Source of the DNA: Candidatus Pacearchaeota archaeon
GTDB taxonomy: Archaea > Nanobdellota > Nanobdellia > Pacearchaeales > GW2011-AR1
Direction: 5' to 3'
Length of the DNA stretch: 27,095 nt
Assembly (NCBI GenBank): GCA_003693875.1
Contig: RFLO01000017.1
Coordinates: 1-27,095 of the forward strand
Shown here: in pieces, positions 6,181 to 12,522 of the stretch
How the letters are laid out: each line of letters starts with the position of its first letter
Position numbering within the stretch: the stretch's first letter is position 1
Notes under the pieces: generated by a model
What the model saw: the letters and a program-made list of their open reading frames with translations, nothing else
What the model was told of the DNA's origin: nothing
Databases searched by the model: none
Program-made: the position numbers and the translations under genes

Positions 6181-8783
6181 AACCTTCTTGGATGTATCAT
6201 TCGTGGAGGCGGCATCTTGAATCCTGTCTCCATATAGTTTTTTTCCGCCTTTTTGTTTCTCAAACGGCTTCTTATTTTTTCTATTGGAATTATTTCTGGT
6301 AGTCCCACCCTTTCACCCCTTGATTTTTTAAGAGCATAAGCTATCTTCTCACTGGACCAGCCAAACTTGCTAAGCTCACGTGAAATTTGCTTATCACTCA
6401 TACCCCTCGCACGAGCATTTGAAATGAACATAAGAAGATTGTATAATTGCGGACGTTCTGGAAAAAGGTGAGACTCATAATTTTTCTTATACCATTCCTG
6501 AAGGAAAGTGTAGATTACAAGAGCCACAAGGATTACCATAAAAAGATAAACAACAGCCATTTTCGTTGGCTTGCAATCACTTCTACAATTAGAGGGCGTT
6601 TCACCTTTCTCACAAACTCCATTAAAGTTACAGCTTTTATCAATTGAAGACCCAAGAATTATGGACCTAATGTCCGGAGAAGCAAAGAAACTAACCTCGC
6701 TTTCTTCAGTATAGAACCTTATGCGCATATCCGAATCTTTAAGTTTTATAAGGGAATATTCTCCTGAAGCTGTTGGCTTTTGGTTTTCGAATACCAAATT
6801 CCCAGGAGGAGCCGAAATTACAAGGAAAGCATCATCATCTGAAAACTTTGATATGATGATATCGTAAAGAGTAAATGTTGTTACCTTCTTGTCTGGGAAG
6901 GTCGCAATAAATTTTGTTGAATAAGCTGAAATCTCCGTGTTGCTCTGCTGCCAACGAGAGATAGCTTCTGCATAGTCAGAAGTTGTTGAAGATTTAACCG
7001 GAAGTTTTGCAAACTTAAGAAGGGGAACCGCGTTAATTTCAGCCGAGGAATATGCAGGAATTGCTTTTTCTTTTTCCTGAATTAAAGAATCTGGAACCTG
7101 AAAGGCATAAAGCTCCTTTACTAAGGGGACCATCTTTTTCTTATCAGTATTATTCGCCCGTTTCTTAAAGGAAGCTAATCTGGAAACATAAAAAGAATAA
7201 TTAATCTTGTTTTTTATTGCTTCTTTTACAAATTTGTCAAGTTTTTCAAGAGCTGAGCTAAACTTTGAGAACGATTCTTTTTTCCTCTCAAGTGTCTTAT
7301 TTACTGCTTCTGCTGGGCTTGCTGCACGAATATTTGTGGTATACCTTGCAATTTCTTTCCCATTATCTAGTATACTTGCCCTTACTCTTTTTACACCGAT
7401 ATTTTCAAAAGTATACTCTGCCGAACTTTCCTGAGACTTCAAAGAGTGGTTGTCTATTACCCATTTGAAAGTATTTGACTTCCGAAGATTTTCTGTTCTT
7501 GCAAAAAGTCTTACAGGAATGCCTGCAGGAACAATCTTCGGATAGATTTCGATAATCTTTGGCAACTCCTCAATACTAACATAAATTGTAGCAATTTTCT
7601 TGCCTGCAATATAAAGATAATATTTTCCGCTTTCACTAATCCTTAATTTCAGTTTACTCAAATCAATTGTTCCATTAAAGTCAAGAGTTGCTTTATTTGG
7701 AACTAAGTAATAAAGATTTTCTTCTACAAAATCCCCTTTCTTGTTGGAGCCTTGTAGATTTAAATTAATGCTTAGGTTCTGTTTAATGCCCTCTACAATT
7801 ATTGGAAGAATACATCCGCTTGAACAGTCGCCCCCATATTCTTTTTTAAGAAAACTTTTCGCCGCCTGAAGTATATTTTGTAGATAACTGCTCAGGTTTA
7901 TTGCACTGGCATCTTTAAATTTTGCCCTCCAAAACTTTATACCAAAATCCCCTCCATATTTTGCAACTTTCGAAGATACCTGAATAACTCGACCGCAGCT
8001 TCCAGGACTTTTATAAAGAAAGTATTTGGTCGAACTTCCCCTCACACATAAAAGATAACTTGCTTCAGGATCAATATTGGTCAAATTAATCTCACATCCA
8101 CGACTTTCACTTGGGTTATAAACACAAGCGCCAATTCTTCTCCCATTTGGTGAATTAATTGACATCTCCAAAGCTTTATTGTCCACCCCATAAACTTCTG
8201 CCGACAAGAATATCCTCCCAGTTTTCCCAACAACAACCTCATTGCAATAACGAGAGCTTAACAGGGGAGGCCCTTTCTCCTTCTCATTTTTATTAAAGCA
8301 GCTGATATCAACACCCCCATAAGAGCTTGATGGCTCAAGAAAATCATATACATAACCAAAAAAGTTTATTGACAAAGGCGGAACATCTGATTCCTTAAAA
8401 TCGCTTGAAACAGATAAATCAAGATCATTTAGGCTAACATCTTCTCCACTAAGTAAAACCCCCACAAATTTCCCTCCGTCGATTTTTATCGTAGAACCTA
8501 CCTTACTTCCCTTGCTGTATCTCTGTTTACAAGACCGAGGATTGCAAGAATATCTCAAACCAAGCGATTCAAGGCTGTCCTTGATATTCTTCTCGGTAGT
8601 CGCTGGCCCCTTTAAGATAATTTTATCCTGTAAATCCACATTGGAAAGCTCCAAGCTTACCTTACCCTCGAGGTATCCCGTAGATGTGTAATTGTCTTTT
8701 ATGCTCTTGCTATAAACTTTAACAGATGCGGAAGCAAAACTCAAAAAAAACATCACAAAAAGAACTGCAAGCCCCTTTTTCAT
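6177..8783 (-). CDS. Large exported membrane-anchored protein with cytoplasmic helical tail
   Basis: An 868-aa envelope protein. It has a Sec signal peptide (residues 1-19) and a long extracytoplasmic region with paired cysteines (for example YSCNPRSC and GGDCSSGC). A PKD/Ig-like beta domain lies near residues 400-480 (PKIVPAGIPVRLFARTEN onward, ending in YTFENIGVKRVRASI). A helical/coiled segment follows at about 485-560. A Cys-rich acidic knot, CNFNGVCEKGE..NCRSDC, lies at about 718-738 and resembles short Ca-binding repeats of archaeal surface proteins. There is one transmembrane helix at about 742-762. The roughly 105-residue cytoplasmic tail carries a UBA-like helical motif (MSDKQISRELSKFGW..EKIAYAL) and a Pro/Arg-rich end. 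The size of the ectodomain suggests a surface or secretion-related scaffold. A TATA box lies about 25 bp upstream, just past tRNA-Leu. Exact function is unknown. Confidence 0.85.
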   Translation of the reverse strand: MKKGLAVLFVMFFLSFASASVKVYSKSIKDNYTSTGYLEGKVSLELSNVDLQDKIILKGPATTEKNIKDSLESLGLRYSCNPRSCKQRYSKGSKVGSTIKIDGGKFVGVLLSGEDVSLNDLDLSVSSDFKESDVPPLSINFFGYVYDFLEPSSSYGGVDISCFNKNEKEKGPPLLSSRYCNEVVVGKTGRIFLSAEVYGVDNKALEMSINSPNGRRIGACVYNPSESRGCEINLTNIDPEASYLLCVRGSSTKYFLYKSPGSCGRVIQVSSKVAKYGGDFGIKFWRAKFKDASAINLSSYLQNILQAAKSFLKKEYGGDCSSGCILPIIVEGIKQNLSINLNLQGSNKKGDFVEENLYYLVPNKATLDFNGTIDLSKLKLRISESGKYYLYIAGKKIATIYVSIEELPKIIEIYPKIVPAGIPVRLFARTENLRKSNTFKWVIDNHSLKSQESSAEYTFENIGVKRVRASILDNGKEIARYTTNIRAASPAEAVNKTLERKKESFSKFSSALEKLDKFVKEAIKNKINYSFYVSRLASFKKRANNTDKKKMVPLVKELYAFQVPDSLIQEKEKAIPAYSSAEINAVPLLKFAKLPVKSSTTSDYAEAISRWQQSNTEISAYSTKFIATFPDKKVTTFTLYDIIISKFSDDDAFLVISAPPGNLVFENQKPTASGEYSLIKLKDSDMRIRFYTEESEVSFFASPDIRSIILGSSIDKSCNFNGVCEKGETPSNCRSDCKPTKMAVVYLFMVILVALVIYTFLQEWYKKNYESHLFPERPQLYNLLMFISNARARGMSDKQISRELSKFGWSSEKIAYALKKSRGERVGLPEIIPIEKIRSRLRNKKAEKNYMETGFKMPPPRMIHPRRF

Positions 8784-8804
8784 AAGTTTTTATGGCTTTT
8801 CTGG

Positions 8805-8812
8805 TTTAAAAT
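8805..8812 (-). promoter_or_regulatory. TATA box of the 868-aa envelope protein gene
   Basis: ATTTTAAA on the minus strand, about 25 bp before the ATG at 8783, lies between that ATG and the tRNA-Leu 3' end. This predicts a separate leaderless transcript. Confidence 0.45.
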
Positions 8813-8820
8813 CTTTTGCA

Positions 8821-8903
8821 TGTGGGGGAAGGGATTCGAACCCTCGCAGGCAAAAGCCACAGGATCTTAAGTCCTGCCCGTTTGGCCGCTCCGGCACCCC
8901 CAC
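8821..8903 (-). tRNA. tRNA-Leu (anticodon TAA)
   Basis: The minus strand folds as a class II tRNA of 83 nt. Acceptor GTGGGGG pairs with CCCCCAC. The D region is GCCGGAGCGGCCAAACGGGC. The anticodon stem CAGGA/TCCTG has loop CTTAAGA, with anticodon TAA read from 8869 to 8867. A long variable arm (TGGCTTTTGCCT region) identifies it as leucine, and the T arm GAGGGTTCGAATCCCTT is canonical. The discriminator is A and CCA is not encoded. A TATA-like TTTTATAA at 8926-8933 lies about 26 bp upstream. Confidence 0.95.
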
Positions 8904-8925
8904 ACAAAAAAAAGAAAAAGACAGG

Positions 8926-8934
8926 TTATAAAAA
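8926..8934 (-). promoter_or_regulatory. TATA box of tRNA-Leu
   Basis: TTTTTATAA on the minus strand is centred about 27 bp before the first base of tRNA-Leu at 8903. Confidence 0.5.
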
Positions 8935-8958
8935 TCTTATTAATAAAGTATACAAATC

Positions 8959-8966
8959 TTTATAAG
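8959..8966 (+). promoter_or_regulatory. TATA box of the 178-aa orphan gene
   Basis: TTTATAAG is centred at 8962.5, exactly 25.5 bp before the ATG at 8988. No Shine-Dalgarno is seen, consistent with a leaderless mRNA. Confidence 0.6.
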
Positions 8967-8987
8967 AAAAAATAGAATCAAAGTAAA

Positions 8988-9524
8988 ATGCCCCACACCA
9001 ATAGCCAAGGACCTCACTTTAGATATTCTGTTTTTGAAAGCCAGACCCTCATTAGGTTCACAGAAGGGAGTAATACAAGAGGCTATACGGAAAGAACAAT
9101 GCTAAGGGCAGTTCCACGTTTTGAATTTAGCAAATCTGAAAAATTAGAAGACTACGTCAGAAAAGTTGTTGAAGGCTCATTCAAAGGTTCTTTTTATGAC
9201 CGTGCAAGGGATCTTTCACAAGGAATAGTTTTGCTTTCAAAAAAAATAGCAGAAGAAAGTGACATAAAATCTCCAATCGTTCTCATAGAAATAGATTTCA
9301 GAAATGTTCCTGCTTCAAGAGTTGTTTCAAAGAATTCCTTTGAGTCGGCTTACGGCTTCACTCCAGAATCAAGAGAAAACTATTGGAGATTGCGCATTGA
9401 ATCCATACATAACTACCCCCTTGACCAAAGCCGCCAATGGGATTTTATAAAAAAACTTGGAGAAGAGGTCTCAAGAATAGGAGCCTTTGACAACCAATAC
9501 GTATTGCCAACAGATATTGAATAA
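8988..9524 (+). CDS. Hypothetical soluble protein, 178 aa
   Basis: I do not recognise the family. The 178 residues show no signal peptide, membrane helix, cysteine or nucleotide-binding motif. The protein appears to be mixed alpha/beta: strands around HFRYSVFES and LIRFTEG, a basic/acidic helix (KLEDYVRKVVEGSF), another helix (LSQGIVLLSKKIAEE), a hydrophobic strand with acidic end (SPIVLIEIDFRNV), and a C-terminal helix (QWDFIKKLGEEVSRIG). It stands alone between tRNA-Leu and the triple-thioredoxin gene with its own well-placed TATA box, which supports it being a real expressed gene. The 153 bp after it hold no further gene or clear terminator. Confidence 0.7.
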   Translation: MPHTNSQGPHFRYSVFESQTLIRFTEGSNTRGYTERTMLRAVPRFEFSKSEKLEDYVRKVVEGSFKGSFYDRARDLSQGIVLLSKKIAEESDIKSPIVLIEIDFRNVPASRVVSKNSFESAYGFTPESRENYWRLRIESIHNYPLDQSRQWDFIKKLGEEVSRIGAFDNQYVLPTDIE

Positions 9525-9677
9525 GGTCAAACATTGCATTAATTCGGGCACGCAATTCGGAGGCATTCTCACGTATGTCAACAAAATTAACCTCTTATTT
9601 TCCAAGATAAAGCCAATACAGGTTTTCTTAACCTCATACATTCTCACTTATCCTTACCAAAAGGTTAAAAAGGCACT

Positions 9678-10769
9678 ATGACTAACAATGAGAAGAATAT
9701 GAAAAAGAAAAAGAGAAAAAATAAAACTTCGCTTCAAGATTTCTTGGTAGTTGGAGTGATTATTGTTGCAATCATACTGGCATATCTTTTACTAAATCAG
9801 TCAAACGACCAAAAAATCAAAATTAATGTGATAAGGATTACGGCACCAAATTGTCAGAATTGCCTGGATACTTCCAAAATTATGCAAGGAATTTTAAAAT
9901 CCGAGAAAGACTTAATAGTTTCTTCAGAAAAGAAAATTAGTGCGGACTCTGACGAAGGCAGAAAAATCACAGAGAAATACAAAATAAGCCGCGTTCCAGC
10001 AATTGTTATTTTTTCAAATAAAATAGACAAAGTTAATGTGATACAGGGCCTTTTCAAAATTGAAAATAATGTTGCCATTTTTGAAAAAGCTGTTCCGTAC
10101 CTTGACCTCCAATCCGGAGAAGTTAAAGGCATTGTTAAAATAAGTCAAATAAGCAAGGATTGTAAGGAATGTCCAAAGCCCTCTCAAATAGAGGGAGCTT
10201 TTAAGCGCCTTGGAGTTGTAACAGATTCAAATGTAGAAACAATAGATGTGAATAGCGACAAAGCAAAAAAAATCTTTAATGAGACCAAAGTAAAGTTTTA
10301 CCCAATGTTTTTAATTTCAAAGGAAATTGAAGAATACTGGTGGGTTATGCCGCAACTCTCGCACTCTCTTGGAAAAATCAAGGAAGGTTATTTTCTAAAA
10401 AGCCCCCTCCCACCATACTTTGACAAAGATGGAATCAAAAGAGGACTTGTAAAACTAACCATAATTTACAACAAAAGCTGTTCTGATTGCTTCAACATGA
10501 GTTCTTTTAAATCAGCCCTTGAAAGAGCCGGAATCTTCATTGCCAACGAGCAATTAGTAGATGTTTCAAGTCTATACGGAAAAAGCCTCATAAAAAAGTA
10601 CAATATCTCAAAAATTCCCTCACTTATAATCTCAAAAGACATAATAGAATACACTCCAATTCTCAAAGAACTCAACAATACAGGAACATTTGAAAAAGAC
10701 GGCAACTATGTTTTAAGAAATCTTGGAAACGTGCGTGGATTTCAAAAGATAAATGCATCCTTATATTGA
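9678..10769 (+). CDS. Membrane-tethered protein with three tandem thioredoxin-like domains
   Basis: A 363-aa protein with a lysine-rich cytoplasmic N terminus, one transmembrane helix (about 21-40) and then three thioredoxin-fold repeats facing outward (inferred from the positive-inside rule). Each repeat has a CxxC motif after its first strand: CQNC (59-62), CKEC (162-165) and CSDC (268-271). Each also has the following conserved-proline loop: RVPAI (P107), FYPMF (P209) and KIPSL (P314). That is the thioredoxin/DsbA layout repeated three times, so thiol-disulfide exchange in the extracytoplasmic space is likely. Archaeal protein disulfide oxidoreductases usually have two such domains; three on one anchor is unusual. 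The active-site dipeptides (QN, KE, SD) are not those of classical Trx or PDI, so redox potential is unpredictable. An ATG at 9699 is an alternative start. Confidence 0.82.
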   Translation: MTNNEKNMKKKKRKNKTSLQDFLVVGVIIVAIILAYLLLNQSNDQKIKINVIRITAPNCQNCLDTSKIMQGILKSEKDLIVSSEKKISADSDEGRKITEKYKISRVPAIVIFSNKIDKVNVIQGLFKIENNVAIFEKAVPYLDLQSGEVKGIVKISQISKDCKECPKPSQIEGAFKRLGVVTDSNVETIDVNSDKAKKIFNETKVKFYPMFLISKEIEEYWWVMPQLSHSLGKIKEGYFLKSPLPPYFDKDGIKRGLVKLTIIYNKSCSDCFNMSSFKSALERAGIFIANEQLVDVSSLYGKSLIKKYNISKIPSLIISKDIIEYTPILKELNNTGTFEKDGNYVLRNLGNVRGFQKINASLY

Positions 10770-10891
10770 GTCCTAATACAAATTAAGTTATGCAAGGAAA
10801 TTAAGCAAAACCGCTTCTATCATTTTTCAAACCGGCTCTTTGGAAGTTAATTTCAAAACTCCCTGCAATGCTCCAAAAACCAAAAATAACC

Positions 10892-10924
10892 AAACCATAT
10901 ATAAAAAAATTTATAAAATGGTTT
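10892..10924. promoter_or_regulatory. Promoter of the Tat lipoprotein gene with TATA-flanking inverted repeat
   Basis: TTTATAAA at 10910-10917 is centred exactly 25.5 bp before the ATG at 10939. It is bracketed by AAACCAT (10892-10898) and ATGGTTT (10918-10924), a perfect 7-bp inverted repeat with 26 bp between arm centres. A dimeric repressor bound here would block TBP/TFB. The TATA call is firm; the operator is a guess. Confidence 0.45.
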
Positions 10925-10938
10925 AACCTAATGATTCA

Positions 10939-12462
10939 ATGGATGATATTTCAAGAAGAAGGGTTCTAAAAGAAGGTCTTGCTGGTTTAGTTGCAATGTC
11001 TGCTGTCCCGCTTATTGGCTGCGGTGGCGGCGGAGGTTCTGGAGGAGGTTCTGGAGGAGGTTCTGGAGGAGGTTCTGGAGGAGGTAAAAAGAAACTTCCA
11101 GACATTGATAACTCCTCCTTTGGTCAACTTTGGGTAGGTCATTTTAAAAGAAGCAAAAACAATGCACAGAACAATCTATCTGTAGAAGACTTCCGTAATG
11201 GACAATATTCTTCTTATGATCTGCTTGTATTAACACCTAATCGCGGAGACATTGATATGGGCATTGTTAACCACACAAGTGACAACCCATATGGCATGTA
11301 TTTTGTCTCTGATGCAAGAGGAGAATATTTACCTGCTACAGGAAGAATAAAACGTTCACCGATAGGCCACAGCACCAATTTGGTATCAGTTAACCTACAA
11401 AAAAGAACTCAGGGCTTCCACAATTTCCTGCGAGAAACCTTTGTTGCAAAAAATCCTACGAGACTTAGCAATTACCAACTTTTAAAAAAGGGAGTCGTCC
11501 CAAGCGGCCTTATTTATCTTGGCGACCTGTCTTTTAGAGATCTAAAAGAACTCAACTCAGTTATAAAAAACACATCTCTTGCAATAAGTCTAATCTACCC
11601 AAACCACTTAACAGCCGCCACATACTCCTTCACCTCAACAGTAGACAATATTTTTGGAAAGATAGAGGATATCGTAGATGACCTTAACGAATTCTTTGGA
11701 ACAAATATTGACCTTGACCAAAAATTCTCATTTTTCTTGGAGTCCCCTCTGGGTTCCATTAAGCCTTCAAATTTCATAGGATTTTTTCCATCAATATACG
11801 TTGCCCCATCCATTAATGGACGCCTTGCTCAGAACGTACCAGTTAGCCTTCTATATCCTCTAAAAGACAGAAACTATTGGGTTTTTGAGGGGGGCGGAAA
11901 ACGTGTTAAGTTTAGTGCAAGAGAAGAGCTATTAAAGGGATTCACTTTGGCAACAACGGTTAAGTCAAGTGAAGGCCTTGAAGAATATACAGGGGTAAAA
12001 GGCGACCGCCTTCTCTATGTTGGAATGAATTTCCCTGGGATCCCTCAAATCCTTTTTGATCCTGGAATTTCCCTCGGCGATTCTGCAATGGATGTTGGGT
12101 GGAGAAGTACGCAGACTTCAACCCTTGTTGCAGAGGAGAGACCTGAAATTTCAGGAACAATAAGCTTTGACAGGTCCGTAGAAGGAAGAAGTTCCATGAA
12201 GGTTTCGGGCTTAAGATACGGTGACGTTTTAAAAATCAGAGATTATGCAACAGTAGTCGTTAAAAATAAGAACACTGGAAAACAAGCATCTGGCAGTTCT
12301 GAATCTTACATGTGGTTTGCTCCAAATGTTGGTCCGATAAGAATAGAAGAAAGTGGAGAAAGATATGATTTGGTTGACTTCGGAGTAGAAGATTACTACA
12401 CAGAATCCGCAGAAGCAAGAAAAGCAAACCCGATTGTAAGAGCCATAAGGCAGGTTTTATAA
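10939..12462 (+). CDS. Predicted Tat-exported lipoprotein with Gly-Ser linker
   Basis: A 507-aa protein whose N terminus reads ISRRRVLKEGLAGLVAM..VPLIGC. That is a twin-arginine motif (SRRxxL), a moderately hydrophobic stretch, and a lipobox (LIGC) with Cys28 as the lipid attachment site. A flexible GGGGS/GGGS linker (about residues 29-49), encoded by perfect 12-bp repeats, and a KKK patch separate the anchor from a beta-rich domain of about 450 residues. I do not recognise that domain; it has motifs such as LTPNRGDIDMGIVNHT and FVSDARGEYLP. Tat routing suggests a folded or cofactor-containing domain, although the mature part has no cysteines or obvious cofactor motif. tatA/tatC are not in this window. 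The gene has its own TATA box and converges on gyrA. Confidence 0.78.
   Translation: MDDISRRRVLKEGLAGLVAMSAVPLIGCGGGGGSGGGSGGGSGGGSGGGKKKLPDIDNSSFGQLWVGHFKRSKNNAQNNLSVEDFRNGQYSSYDLLVLTPNRGDIDMGIVNHTSDNPYGMYFVSDARGEYLPATGRIKRSPIGHSTNLVSVNLQKRTQGFHNFLRETFVAKNPTRLSNYQLLKKGVVPSGLIYLGDLSFRDLKELNSVIKNTSLAISLIYPNHLTAATYSFTSTVDNIFGKIEDIVDDLNEFFGTNIDLDQKFSFFLESPLGSIKPSNFIGFFPSIYVAPSINGRLAQNVPVSLLYPLKDRNYWVFEGGGKRVKFSAREELLKGFTLATTVKSSEGLEEYTGVKGDRLLYVGMNFPGIPQILFDPGISLGDSAMDVGWRSTQTSTLVAEERPEISGTISFDRSVEGRSSMKVSGLRYGDVLKIRDYATVVVKNKNTGKQASGSSESYMWFAPNVGPIRIEESGERYDLVDFGVEDYYTESAEARKANPIVRAIRQVL
11029..11085 (+). repeat. 12-bp tandem repeat GGAGGAGGTTCT (Gly-Gly-Gly-Ser linker)
   Basis: The unit GGAGGAGGTTCT occurs three times perfectly (11041-11076), with a one-mismatch copy before it (11029-11040) and a 9-base partial copy after. 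It encodes repeated GGGS in frame. Its GC-rich, perfect nature contrasts with the AT-rich surroundings; copy-number change would lengthen or shorten the linker without a frameshift. Confidence 0.9.
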
Positions 12463-12522
12463 AAAATCTAATCAGTTGCTACAAACTCCATAGCCATACT
12501 GTTTAGGCAATTCTATTAAAAA

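Noticed and set aside
11029..11085. CRISPR-like or intergenic satellite repeat
   Set aside because: The repeat is inside a coding sequence, has no spacers and encodes a Gly-Ser linker.
10923..11105. Proline-rich minus-strand frame
   Set aside because: It is produced by the complement of the Gly-Ser repeat; there is no promoter or start context.
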